Assembly (NCBI GenBank): GCA_045631485.1
Contig: JAZQUU010000015.1
Coordinates: 1 to 14,717, forward strand
From: SIG452 sp045631485
Lineage (GTDB): Bacteria; Bacillota; Clostridia; UMGS1840
Length of the DNA: 14,717 nt
Direction: 5' to 3'
The position numbers and the translations under genes were made by a program. Below the pieces are notes generated by a model, which did no database searches, was not told the origin of the DNA, and saw only the letters and a list, made by a program, of their open reading frames with translations. Of this stretch, positions 6,982-14,477 are shown piece by piece. How positions within the stretch are numbered: position 1 is the stretch's first letter; each line of letters starts with the position of its first letter.

Positions 6982-7935
6982 TTAATACACGGTTTCATCT
7001 GCTAAGATTTCGTCGATATAGGCTCTCACATCGGGAAGTGTCAAAAGGTTTGCCACTTTCAGTTTATATGCTTTCGCATTGTGAAATCCTTTTAAATACC
7101 ACAGAATATGGCATCTTGCCTCTTTGATGGCATTCTTTTTGGTGGCACACATTTTTTCGATTTGACGATATAAAACATCCATTTTTTCTTCTTTTGAAAT
7201 CACACGGTCGGGATTTTTCACCAAATCAAACACAAAAGGATTTCCCAAAGCGGCACGACCAATCATCACCCCGTCACAACCGGTTTGCTCCTTCATCCGA
7301 AGATAACTATCCCTATCACTCACGTCTCCGTTTCCGATAACGGGGATGGCAACCGCATCTTTTACCGCCTTAATATAGGATAAATCTGCCACGCCCGAAT
7401 ACTGCATTTCGCGGGTTCTGCCGTGAACGGCTAGATAATCGGCACCTGCTTCTTCGCAAAGCTTGGCACATTCCACCACATTTTTATGCTCACCGTCAAA
7501 CCCGATACGAAGCTTCACGCTTAAAGGCAAATCGGTTGCTTTTCGCATAGCGGACACAATCTCATAAAGCAACTTGGGATTTTGCATCAAGGCAGAACCA
7601 TCACCGTTTTTCACGATTTTCGGCGCAGGGCAACCTGAGTTTAAGTCTATCATGGAAAATCCCATATCCTCGATTTGTTTTACCGCTTCGGACAGCACCT
7701 CGGGTTCGTGACCAAACAGTTGCACCGATAACGGCGTGTCCTCGGGGGAGGTTTTTAACAAATCGTAGGTATGCTTATCCCGATAGGTTAAGGCTTTGGC
7801 ACTAATCATTTCGGAAACTGCAAGGAAAGCACCTTGCTCCCTTGCAATTTCGCGGTATGCCAAATCGGTTACGCCTGCCATCGGTGCCAAAATCAAATCG
7901 TTTTGGGCTAAAATATCTTGAATTTTATAATTCAT
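6982..7935 (-). CDS. dusB: tRNA-dihydrouridine synthase (DusB type)
   Basis: This FMN enzyme reduces uridines in the D-loop of tRNA using NADPH. The 317-residue protein has the usual two parts: an FMN-binding TIM barrel (about 10-240) and a C-terminal helical tRNA-binding domain (about 245-317). Visible marks are LAPMAGVTD at 16-24, the catalytic Cys102 in SGCPAPKIV, Lys141 in VKLR, HGRT at 171-174, and the FMN-phosphate motifs GNGDV (201-205) and IGRAALGNP (225-233). The ATG lies inside the last codons of valS: ATGAATTATAA serves as dusB start and valS stop, an 11-base overlap that implies translational coupling. Only a weak SD (GGAAG) precedes it, consistent with coupling. Length and motifs are normal. 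The GCPA form fits DusB, although the subfamily name rests on motif reading alone. Confidence 0.93.
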   Translation of the reverse strand: MNYKIQDILAQNDLILAPMAGVTDLAYREIAREQGAFLAVSEMISAKALTYRDKHTYDLLKTSPEDTPLSVQLFGHEPEVLSEAVKQIEDMGFSMIDLNSGCPAPKIVKNGDGSALMQNPKLLYEIVSAMRKATDLPLSVKLRIGFDGEHKNVVECAKLCEEAGADYLAVHGRTREMQYSGVADLSYIKAVKDAVAIPVIGNGDVSDRDSYLRMKEQTGCDGVMIGRAALGNPFVFDLVKNPDRVISKEEKMDVLYRQIEKMCATKKNAIKEARCHILWYLKGFHNAKAYKLKVANLLTLPDVRAYIDEILADETVY

Positions 7936-10540
7936 TTAAGCTTTCTTCCACTTTTGCCAGTTTTTCCAAGAAGGATTTTTCTTTTTCTTTTTCAGCCTGA
8001 ACCAATTTTTCGGGAGCTTTGTCCACAAAGCCTTTGTTGGACAATTTGCTTCTTACCAGGTTCAGTTCTTTTTCCAAGAATTCTTTTTCTTTGGTTAAAC
8101 GGGCAAGTTCTTTTTCTTTATCAATCAGTTCGTTTAAGGGAATCATCACTTCGATGCCCTGACCAACCACATTCACGCATTTTTCGGTTAATGCATCTTT
8201 GGAATCCACCAAAATCATTTCGGAAGAATAGGTCAGCTTGGTTAAAAATTCAGAACAAGAGGAAACGAAATCTTTATCTTCGCAAAGCACATACAATTTG
8301 GTTTTGTTCTTGGGAGGAACATTCATTTCGCTTCTTGCATTTCTTACGGAAGTGATTAATTCGATATAAGCTTCCACTTTTGCTTCTTCATCGGAGAAAT
8401 CAAGTTCTGCCTGATATTCGGGGAAGGAAGCAATCATAATGCTTTCATCTTCCACGGGAAGTGCCTGGAAGATTTCCTCGGTGATAAAGGGCATAAAGGG
8501 ATGTAACAGTTTTAAGAATCCGCTCATAACATAGCATAACACATTCTGAGCAGCCTTGTCTTCCCCTGCCATTAAGCGGGGTTTCACCATTTCGATATAC
8601 CAGTCACAATATACATTCCAGATAAAGTCATAGAGTTTGGAAACTGCCATACCGAGCTCGAATTTATCTAAGTTTTCGTTCACGTCTTTTGCCAAAGCGT
8701 TAAACTTGGATAAAATCCATTTATCTTCGGGTTCTAAGGTGTTTAAATCCAACTCGATTTTATCAATGGTCAGATTCATTAAAACGAAACGGGATGCATT
8801 CCAGATTTTATTTGCAAAGTTACGGGATGCTTCCACACGTTCGGTATAGAAACGCATATCGTTTCCGGGGGAGTTCCCGGTTGCCAAGGTGAATCTTAAG
8901 GCATCGGCACCGTACTGGTCGATGATTTCCAAGGGGTCAATACCGTTTCCTAAAGATTTGGACATTTTTCTGCCCTGAGAGTCACGAACGATACCGTGAA
9001 TAAACACGTGCTTAAAGGGTGCTTGTCCCATATGTTCCATACCGGAGAAAATCATTCTTGCAACCCAGAAGAAAATAATATCATAACCGGTTACCAAAAC
9101 GCTGGTAGGATAGAAATATTTTAATTCCTCGGTGTTATCGGGCCATCCCAAGGTGGAGAAAGGCCACAATGCAGAGGAGAACCAGGTATCCAAAACATCG
9201 TCTTCCTGCTTCATTTTGCCGCCGCATTTGGGACAGGTGCAAACATCTTCTTTTGATACCACCATTTCGCCGCAGGCTTCACAGTAGTATGCAGGAATTC
9301 TGTGTCCCCACCATAACTGACGGGAAATACACCAGTCGTGCACATTTTCCATCCAGTTTAAGTAGGTTTTGGAGAAACGGTCGGGTACAAACTGAATAGT
9401 GCCGTCTTTTACCACGCGAATTGCTTCTTTTGCCAGGGGTTCCATTTTCACAAACCACTGACTGGAGGTAATGGGTTCCACGGTGGTACCGCAACGATAA
9501 CACTGACCCACGTTATGATTATGTTCTTCAATTTTTACTAAAAGACCCTGTTCCTGCAAGTCTGCAATCATTGCTTTCCTTGCTTCGTAACGGTCCATAC
9601 CTTCGTATTTTCCGCCAAAATGATTGATGGTTGCATCATCGTTCATCACTTTGATTACTTCTAAATTATGGCGCTGACCCACTTCAAAGTCGTTGGGGTC
9701 GTGAGCAGGAGTAATTTTTACGCAGCCGGTTCCGAAATCTTTTTCCACGTATTCATCGGCAATCACGGGAATTTCTCTGCCAACCAAAGGCAGAACCAAC
9801 ATTTTGCCAACCAGATGTGCATATCTTTCATCTTCGGGATGCACGGCAACGGCGGTATCACCAAGTAAGGTTTCGGGACGGGTGGTTGCAATAATCACAA
9901 ACTCGTCGGAATCCTTCACGGGATACTTAATGTGCCAGAAATGGCCCTGCTGCTCAGTATATTCCACTTCTGCATCGGACAACGCGGTAATACAATGGGG
10001 GCACCAGTTGATAATTCTGTTGCCTTTATAAATCAAGCCTTTTTCATATAAGTTTACAAACACTTCTTTTACCGCTTTGGAGCAACCTTCGTCCATGGTG
10101 AAGCGTTCTCTTTCCCAATCGCAGGAGGAACCTAATTTTTTCAGCTGATGAATAATTCTGCCGCCGAATTTTTCTTTCCAATCCCAAACGCGTTTGATAA
10201 ACTCGTCTCTGCCCAAATCATAACGGGTTAACCCTTCGTTCACACGCAGAGCTTCTTCTACCTTAATCTGAGTTGCAATCCCTGCATGGTCGGTGCCGGG
10301 GAGCCACAGAGCGGAAAAACCTTTCATTCTTTTATAACGGATTAAAATATCCTGCAAGGTTTCATCCAATGCGTGACCCATGTGCAGCTGACCGGTTACG
10401 TTCGGAGGCGGAATCACGATGGTATAGGGCTCTTTTTTGGAATCGGGTTCCGCATGGAAATACCCCTTTTCCTCCCAGTTTTTGTAAATACGGTCTTCCA
10501 CAGAGGAAGGATCGTAAGTTTTGGAAAGTTCTTTTCTCAT
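7925..10540 (-). CDS. valS: Valyl-tRNA synthetase
   Basis: This class I aminoacyl-tRNA synthetase charges tRNA-Val and edits mischarged threonine. The 871-residue protein shows the HIGH-type motif HMGH at 53-56 (after PPPNVTGQL), the CP1 editing domain (about 190-345, with TTRPETLLGDTAV), the metal-binding-type cysteines YYCEACGE...CTCPKCGG (419-440), KMSKS at 525-529, an anticodon-binding helical domain, and a C-terminal coiled coil rich in Lys/Glu (about 805-871). The ATG has AAGGTG eight bases upstream. It is the second gene of an operon: a 57-codon membrane-protein gene lies 32 bases upstream and dusB overlaps its 3' end. The leader region shows no T-box, which often controls valS in Bacillota. 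Confidence 0.97.
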   Translation of the reverse strand: MRKELSKTYDPSSVEDRIYKNWEEKGYFHAEPDSKKEPYTIVIPPPNVTGQLHMGHALDETLQDILIRYKRMKGFSALWLPGTDHAGIATQIKVEEALRVNEGLTRYDLGRDEFIKRVWDWKEKFGGRIIHQLKKLGSSCDWERERFTMDEGCSKAVKEVFVNLYEKGLIYKGNRIINWCPHCITALSDAEVEYTEQQGHFWHIKYPVKDSDEFVIIATTRPETLLGDTAVAVHPEDERYAHLVGKMLVLPLVGREIPVIADEYVEKDFGTGCVKITPAHDPNDFEVGQRHNLEVIKVMNDDATINHFGGKYEGMDRYEARKAMIADLQEQGLLVKIEEHNHNVGQCYRCGTTVEPITSSQWFVKMEPLAKEAIRVVKDGTIQFVPDRFSKTYLNWMENVHDWCISRQLWWGHRIPAYYCEACGEMVVSKEDVCTCPKCGGKMKQEDDVLDTWFSSALWPFSTLGWPDNTEELKYFYPTSVLVTGYDIIFFWVARMIFSGMEHMGQAPFKHVFIHGIVRDSQGRKMSKSLGNGIDPLEIIDQYGADALRFTLATGNSPGNDMRFYTERVEASRNFANKIWNASRFVLMNLTIDKIELDLNTLEPEDKWILSKFNALAKDVNENLDKFELGMAVSKLYDFIWNVYCDWYIEMVKPRLMAGEDKAAQNVLCYVMSGFLKLLHPFMPFITEEIFQALPVEDESIMIASFPEYQAELDFSDEEAKVEAYIELITSVRNARSEMNVPPKNKTKLYVLCEDKDFVSSCSEFLTKLTYSSEMILVDSKDALTEKCVNVVGQGIEVMIPLNELIDKEKELARLTKEKEFLEKELNLVRSKLSNKGFVDKAPEKLVQAEKEKEKSFLEKLAKVEESLNEL

Positions 10541-10572
10541 ATTATTATCACCTTTCGTGTTAAATTCTCATA

Positions 10573-10746
10573 TCAGAAAGCAAAGAGCACAATCATCCCC
10601 AAAGAAGCTATCAGTAACCCCAAAAGCTTATTGGTTAAAATTTTGGAATCGGTTGCTTCTTGCTTAGTAAGCCACGCTGCAAGTTTTTCTGCCAAAAAAC
10701 AGATGGAAGCTCCGATTGCTAAAATAACAAGCCCCAAAATCTTCAA
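10573..10746 (-). CDS. Small two-span membrane protein, first gene of valS operon
   Basis: A 57-residue frame begins with TTG and reads MKILGLVILAIGASICFL..., ending ASLGMIVLFAF. It has two hydrophobic segments (about 3-18 and 40-57) joined by a polar loop with KQEATDSK. The support for a real gene is good: AAGGAGAG lies seven bases before the TTG, a promoter starts transcription about 32 bases upstream, and valS begins 32 bases after its TGA with its own SD. I do not recognise the family. It contains only two valines, so it does not look like a valine-sensing leader peptide. It should insert in the cytoplasmic membrane; function is unknown. Confidence 0.75.
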   Translation of the reverse strand: MKILGLVILAIGASICFLAEKLAAWLTKQEATDSKILTNKLLGLLIASLGMIVLFAF

Positions 10747-10784
10747 GATGATTCTCTCCTTTCGGACATAATACGCTATTTTTG

Positions 10785-10813
10785 ATTATATACTATTATA
10801 AAAAAAAATGCAA
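10785..10813 (-). promoter_or_regulatory. Promoter of the small ORF-valS-dusB operon
   Basis: On the minus strand TTGCAT (10813-10808), a 17-base spacer and TATAAT (10790-10785) predict a start near 10778, about 32 bases ahead of the TTG start of the small membrane protein. The leader is too short for a T-box riboswitch. Confidence 0.7.
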
Positions 10814-10823
10814 GTGTTTTTTA

Positions 10824-10897
10824 GAAGTTTTACGCAGTTTTCGCCCCTTTTTCTTGGATGATTCAATTTTTTTTGGAACTTTTACGAACTTTTTCGC
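10824..10897. repeat. Pair of ~21-bp direct repeats between divergent promoters
   Basis: GAAGTTTTACGCAGTTTTCG at 10824-10843 and GAACTTTTACGAACTTTTTC at 10876-10895 (plus the next bases) are related copies, 52 bp apart start to start, lying between the leftward valS-operon promoter and the rightward rpsT promoter. They may be sites for a shared regulator or chance AT-rich similarity; the sequence alone does not decide. Confidence 0.4.
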
Positions 10898-10906
10898 AAA
10901 AAAGAC

Positions 10907-10935
10907 TTGACAATTCGGATTTTATTCATTATAAT
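10907..10935 (+). promoter_or_regulatory. Consensus sigma-A promoter of rpsT
   Basis: TTGACA (10907-10912), a 17-base spacer and TATAAT (10930-10935) are an exact match to the housekeeping consensus. The predicted start near 10942 leaves a leader of about 110 bases before the rpsT ATG, long enough to hold the RNA fold at 10959-11009. Confidence 0.9.
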
Positions 10936-10958
10936 ACTAAAGGTTAAATTGGTAATAC

Positions 10959-11009
10959 TATTTGAGTGCAATGCCAAGTCGTTCTTGGCTGCAACCTCTG
11001 ACTCAAATA
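10959..11009 (+). promoter_or_regulatory. Structured leader of rpsT, candidate S20 autoregulatory RNA
   Basis: The leader folds into one long irregular hairpin. The outer stem pairs 10959-10967 with 11001-11009 (9 bp). A middle helix pairs 10968-10970 with 10990-10992. The apical stem pairs 10973-10978 with 10984-10989 (GCCAAG/CTTGGC) around the loop TCGTT. There is a 2-base bulge (AT) on the 5' side and an 8-base bulge AACCTCTG on the 3' side. No T-run follows, so it is not a terminator. Leaders of ribosomal-protein genes often bind the encoded protein; that role for S20 here is inference. Confidence 0.55.
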
Positions 11010-11051
11010 ATACTTATAAAACTTAATTTTAAGAAAAGGAGTATTTTTGAA

Positions 11052-11318
11052 ATGCCTAACATCAAATCCGCTGAAAAAAGAGTAAAAGTTATTGCAACCA
11101 AAACTCTGCAGAACCAGATGATCAAATCTAACTTAAAAACCACTTTAAAAACCTTTGAAGCTGCTTGCGAAAACAAAGCAGATAACTTAGCAGAAGTTTT
11201 CCAGAACACTGTGAAAACCATCGATATGGCTTGCACCAAAGGTATCTTAAAAAAGAACACCGCTTCCAGAAAAAAATCCAGCGTTGCAAAAAAATACAAT
11301 GCTGCAATCAACGGTTAA
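11052..11318 (+). CDS. rpsT: 30S ribosomal protein S20
   Basis: S20 is a small basic three-helix protein that binds 16S rRNA early in 30S assembly. The 88-residue product has the expected length and hallmarks: PNIKSAEKR at 2-10 and the C-terminal KGILKKNTASRKKS at 63-76. The ATG is preceded by AAAAGGAGT with a nine-base spacer; a longer in-frame reading from 10962 would run through the structured leader and is not needed. The gene has its own consensus promoter, a structured leader and a strong terminator, so it is transcribed alone. Confidence 0.97.
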   Translation: MPNIKSAEKRVKVIATKTLQNQMIKSNLKTTLKTFEAACENKADNLAEVFQNTVKTIDMACTKGILKKNTASRKKSSVAKKYNAAING

Positions 11319-11341
11319 TTTTTAAGAAGTTCATAAGTCCC

Positions 11342-11377
11342 AAAATCCCGTATGGAAATTCCATACGGGATTTTTTT
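11342..11377 (+). terminator. Terminator of rpsT
   Basis: A 15-bp perfect stem, AAAATCCCGTATGGA (11342-11356) with its complement at 11360-11374 and loop AAT, ends in a T-run to 11377. It lies 23 bases after the rpsT stop codon. Confidence 0.93.
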
Positions 11378-11387
11378 ATAAATCATC

Positions 11388-11416
11388 TTGCAAAACATAT
11401 TTCCTTGTGCTATAAT
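11388..11416 (+). promoter_or_regulatory. Promoter of the DUF4153 gene
   Basis: TTGCAA (11388-11393), a 17-base spacer and TATAAT (11411-11416) with TGC just ahead of it (extended -10) predict a start near 11423, about 19 bases before the GTG start codon. Confidence 0.75.
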
Positions 11417-11441
11417 GAAGCCATAGAAAGGATGTGTTTTT

Positions 11442-13040
11442 GTGAAACTTCGTGAATTCTTTTCAAACTTTTTTGCAGGCGTGAAAAACGGAATCTCCCG
11501 TTATTTCATTGCATTTATCTGCACGGTGCTGCTGTTTCTTACGGCATCGTTTGAAATTTTATGGGAAACCGGTGCTGATGACGTCATCATTCCTTTATGT
11601 ATGGCATTCGGCTTGACAGCTTTGTTTTCGGTTTTCTTAAAAAGTGTGCAGGAATATCTGTTTGAAAAATTAAGTATTTTAATTCAAGCCATTATCTGCA
11701 CCCTTACCGCAATCCTTAGCTTCATTCTGATCCATACATATTACAAATTGCTCTACACGGCTATGGCATACGCAGGTGTTATGATTGCCCTGGTTTGCTT
11801 TATCTTCTTTGTGTTAATGCGTGGCGAACATCGTGAAAGTGTGTTTGCCAAGCTTATCGCAGCTTCTGTTTTTTCATCTGCGGTATGTAGTGTACTATCG
11901 GGAGGACTTTCCACCTGTATCGGAGCATTCCAAGCCTTATTATTCAATTTTGATAACATTCATAAGGTATATTTCATTGTTCTCTTATTTGTGTGGACAA
12001 TTGCATATCCCAATATTTTTCTCTCCTTTATCCCCAAAAAGGATACGCCCGCATCCCAATCCAAAATCTTCAAAACCTTTGTGTTATATGCAGGCTTACC
12101 CTTATACATATTGCTCATCGCTATTTTGCTGGTATATTTGGCAAAAATCGTAGTCACCTGGCATATGCCTGTGGGAGAAATCAACTGGTTTGCTTCCTTT
12201 GCTTCCCTGTTCTTTATTTTCTTTGTGTTAAGTGTGATGCAATATCCCGAAAAACTGCCGAAATTGTTTGTGAAATACGGCGGATATTGCTTGATTCCCG
12301 TTCTCATTATGCAGGCAATTGCCGTGTTTGAAAGAATCAATGCATACGGACTGACCACTCCCAGAACCATTTCTCTGGTCCTGATTGTAATCGGAATCCT
12401 CTTTATCGGTGCCACCATTATCAAGCCGAAACATATCAATAAAATTGCGCTGGTAGCAGGCATCATTGTGCTGGTAGTTACCATAACACCCTTTAACGTT
12501 ATTGATATGCCCATTGCAAGCCAGACCGCGATCTTGGAAAACGCCCTCTTAAAAAACGATATGATAAAAGACGGTATGGTTGTTCCTAAAAACGATGTCA
12601 ACAAAGAAGATGCCGAAACCATTGACAGTGCATATCACTATCTGAAATATAATGCTCAACAGGTGCCTGATTTCATTCCCGAAGGAGACAACAGCTTTAT
12701 CGAAATCTTTGGATTTGAACGATATGAAGATGAATCTAACTGGAAACATTATTCTTTTTGGACAAAAGAGTCGGTTAACATTACGGGTTATGATAAAATG
12801 ATACAAATTTCCGGCAACAAAGATGATATCATCACCTTAGAACATAACAACCATCAATACGATATCAACGTAAGAGAAATTGCACAGGAACTATACAACC
12901 AATATGGCGAAAACCAGCATGAAATGGAACTGTATCAACTCAACGAAAATGTAGCTTTAGGATTTGAAGCTTTCCATATAGAACTGGAAAATGATGAAAT
13001 AGATTACTGCACTCTGAACGGATATGCATTATTAAAATAA
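11442..13040 (+). CDS. DUF4153 family multispanning membrane protein
   Basis: The 532-residue protein has about eleven hydrophobic segments between residues 20 and 350 and then a hydrophilic tail of about 180 residues (355-532). The region 210-325, with LYAGLPLYILLIAILLVYLA and, near 296-310, FERINAYGLTTPR, fits the DUF4153 membrane family, whose function is unknown. The start is GTG with AAAGGA nine bases upstream; an overlapping ATG at 11432 runs into TGA after seven codons. The tail is acidic and shows no motif I can name. The gene has its own promoter after the rpsT terminator and shares a terminator with the converging ClC gene. The family call rests on motif recognition; transport or signalling role is not evident. 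Confidence 0.75.
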   Translation: MKLREFFSNFFAGVKNGISRYFIAFICTVLLFLTASFEILWETGADDVIIPLCMAFGLTALFSVFLKSVQEYLFEKLSILIQAIICTLTAILSFILIHTYYKLLYTAMAYAGVMIALVCFIFFVLMRGEHRESVFAKLIAASVFSSAVCSVLSGGLSTCIGAFQALLFNFDNIHKVYFIVLLFVWTIAYPNIFLSFIPKKDTPASQSKIFKTFVLYAGLPLYILLIAILLVYLAKIVVTWHMPVGEINWFASFASLFFIFFVLSVMQYPEKLPKLFVKYGGYCLIPVLIMQAIAVFERINAYGLTTPRTISLVLIVIGILFIGATIIKPKHINKIALVAGIIVLVVTITPFNVIDMPIASQTAILENALLKNDMIKDGMVVPKNDVNKEDAETIDSAYHYLKYNAQQVPDFIPEGDNSFIEIFGFERYEDESNWKHYSFWTKESVNITGYDKMIQISGNKDDIITLEHNNHQYDINVREIAQELYNQYGENQHEMELYQLNENVALGFEAFHIELENDEIDYCTLNGYALLK

Positions 13041-13048
13041 AACGTACA

Positions 13049-13079
13049 AAAAAGAGGTCAACCAAGTTGACCTCTTTTT
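13049..13079. terminator. Bidirectional terminator between DUF4153 and ClC genes
   Basis: A 13-bp perfect stem (13049-13061 with 13067-13079; core AGAGGTCAA) around the loop CCAAG carries an A-run on the left and a T-run on the right. It starts 8 bases past the DUF4153 stop and 9 bases past the stop of the converging ClC gene, so it can end both transcripts. Confidence 0.9.
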
Positions 13080-13088
13080 CATTTGCCA

Positions 13089-14267
13089 CTATTCGTTATA
13101 TAATCCAAACTTACCGGACAACAGCCAAGTGATGACCAAAGCAGGAACAAACAAGACAATTCCGCCGATGTCAAACACTTCCATCGCCAATAAGAATGCG
13201 GCAACAGGACATTTGGTCATTCCTGAGAATAATGCCACAAAGCCAAGGCAGGCACCCACGCCTGCGGGCAGTCCCAAAAGAGCTCCCGCCACACAACCAA
13301 AGGTTGCGCCGATAAAGAAGGTTGGCACAATTTCGCCGCCTTTAAAGCCTGCGGCAACGGTGATTGCCGTAAAGAGAATTTTCAGTAAAAACGCTTCATA
13401 ATTTGCAGTTCCAGAAATGGCAGTTTCGATAACACCCATCCCTGCCCCGTTATAATCGGTGGTGCCGACCAACAAGGTAAGCCCGATAATAAGAAGACCG
13501 CCGACAGGTGCACGAAGATGGGGATTTTTCACAAGCTTTTTTCCATAGTGCTCTGTTTTATGAAGTGCCAATGCAAAAAGAATACAAACAATTGCACTAA
13601 GCACCGAAAACAAAAGCACCTGCCAAATCAGATGAAAATGATATGTAAATTCGGGCATTAAAAACCGTACCGGTGCCACGCCGCAAAGTTGTGCCGTAAA
13701 GAAAGCCACCAGGGATGCAATCATGCAAGGGAGCAATCCGTTCCATTTCCATTTTCCCTGACGGGTTACCTCAACCGAAAAAATCGCCGCAGTAAAAGGG
13801 GTTCCGAACAGGGCGGAAAACATACTGCTCATCCCTGCCATTACCATCTGTTTTTTCTCTTCTTCCTTTTGCCCGAGGGCTTGTCCCACATTGTAACCCA
13901 TACTGCCGCCAAGCTGAAGAACTCCCCCCTCATATCCTGCGGAGCCGCCAAAAGCGTGTGTGATAACGGTGCCGAGAAAGATGAAAGGAATCATCACCAA
14001 GGGAATATTCTTTCCCTCTTTCACCGCCTGAAACACCCGTTTGGTATCAATATTTCCCAAATTGCGGAAGCATTGATGCATCGCCGCAATAAGCAAACCG
14101 CCTATGGGCAACAAATAAAGGAACCAAAAATGATGCTCTCGCTGTTCGGTCACAAAATCCACGCTGATATGAAACAAAGAACCCAAAAGTCCGCCCAAAA
14201 TTCCCAAAAGGATACTAAAAAGCACCCATTTTATGGTGTTTTTTCCATGTTTTTTTACAAATTCCAT
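13089..14267 (-). CDS. ClC-family anion channel/transporter
   Basis: The 392-residue integral membrane protein belongs to the ClC superfamily of anion channels and H+/anion antiporters. Residues 107-124 (GGSAGYEGG...LGGSMG) are the conserved pore motif with the gating glutamate as Glu113, and GFKGGEIVP at 307-315 is the second signature. NPHLRAPVGG (248-257) and the final SGKFGLY are also typical. There are no cytosolic CBS domains, as in many short bacterial members. In the common form of the first motif (GREG) the residue before the gating glutamate is arginine; here it is tyrosine (GYEG). The usual GSGIP anion motif is not evident near residues 70-90. The ATG has AGAGG and AAGGA upstream. 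Ion specificity (chloride, fluoride or other) cannot be told; no fluoride riboswitch precedes it. Confidence 0.88.
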   Translation of the reverse strand: MEFVKKHGKNTIKWVLFSILLGILGGLLGSLFHISVDFVTEQREHHFWFLYLLPIGGLLIAAMHQCFRNLGNIDTKRVFQAVKEGKNIPLVMIPFIFLGTVITHAFGGSAGYEGGVLQLGGSMGYNVGQALGQKEEEKKQMVMAGMSSMFSALFGTPFTAAIFSVEVTRQGKWKWNGLLPCMIASLVAFFTAQLCGVAPVRFLMPEFTYHFHLIWQVLLFSVLSAIVCILFALALHKTEHYGKKLVKNPHLRAPVGGLLIIGLTLLVGTTDYNGAGMGVIETAISGTANYEAFLLKILFTAITVAAGFKGGEIVPTFFIGATFGCVAGALLGLPAGVGACLGFVALFSGMTKCPVAAFLLAMEVFDIGGIVLFVPALVITWLLSGKFGLYNE

Positions 14268-14300
14268 TTTCCTTTTTCCTCTGATATCGCTAAATTTTCA

Positions 14301-14329
14301 ATAATTCTTTCCCAAAAAGTTCGTGTCAA
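14301..14329 (-). promoter_or_regulatory. Probable promoter of the ClC gene
   Basis: On the minus strand a perfect TTGACA (14329-14324) is followed by a 17-base spacer and AATTAT (14306-14301), four of six matches to the -10 consensus. The predicted start lies about 27 bases ahead of the ATG at 14267. Confidence 0.6.
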
Positions 14330-14477
14330 GACAGGAGAACAGTGAATAATAAGACCTACTAACTTTTTCCTATTTTTTCACTGCTTTTTTTCTGAACAAA
14401 ATTCTTTAGAACCCGCGAGAACACTGGATTTTCTCGCATCCGATAGTATATGTAATATTATAAATCGGCAAACTAAT
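14330..14477. other. Intergenic stretch with short inverted repeats
   Basis: No gene is seen. Inverted repeats are CAGTGAA/TTCACTG (14340-14346 with 14377-14383, long loop, just upstream of the ClC -35), GCGAGAA/TTCTCGC (14415-14421 with 14431-14437) and CCGAT/ATCGG (14440-14444 with 14464-14468). The last two lie just downstream of the stop of the leftward gene at the right edge and may form its terminator, but no clean T-run follows either on that strand. Confidence 0.4.

Noticed and set aside
9482..9492. GGTGGTACCGC on the plus strand resembles a T-box antiterminator core
   Set aside because: It lies in the middle of valS, antisense to it, and codes the CGTTV region of the synthetase. No specifier stem or terminator surrounds it.
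10541..10784. Possible T-box leader ahead of valS
   Set aside because: The promoter leaves only about 32 bases before a well-supported small gene, and no T-box core or terminator/antiterminator pair is present.
11960..12622. 220-codon minus-strand open frame
   Set aside because: It is antisense to the DUF4153 gene, whose start, promoter and family pattern are well supported.
14268..14329. Fluoride riboswitch ahead of the ClC gene
   Set aside because: The leader is about 27 bases by the predicted promoter and lacks the conserved fluoride-motif elements.
13689..14345. 218-codon plus-strand open frame
   Set aside because: It is antisense to the ClC gene and passes through that gene's start and promoter; the translation is rich in His, Lys and Gln with no family match.
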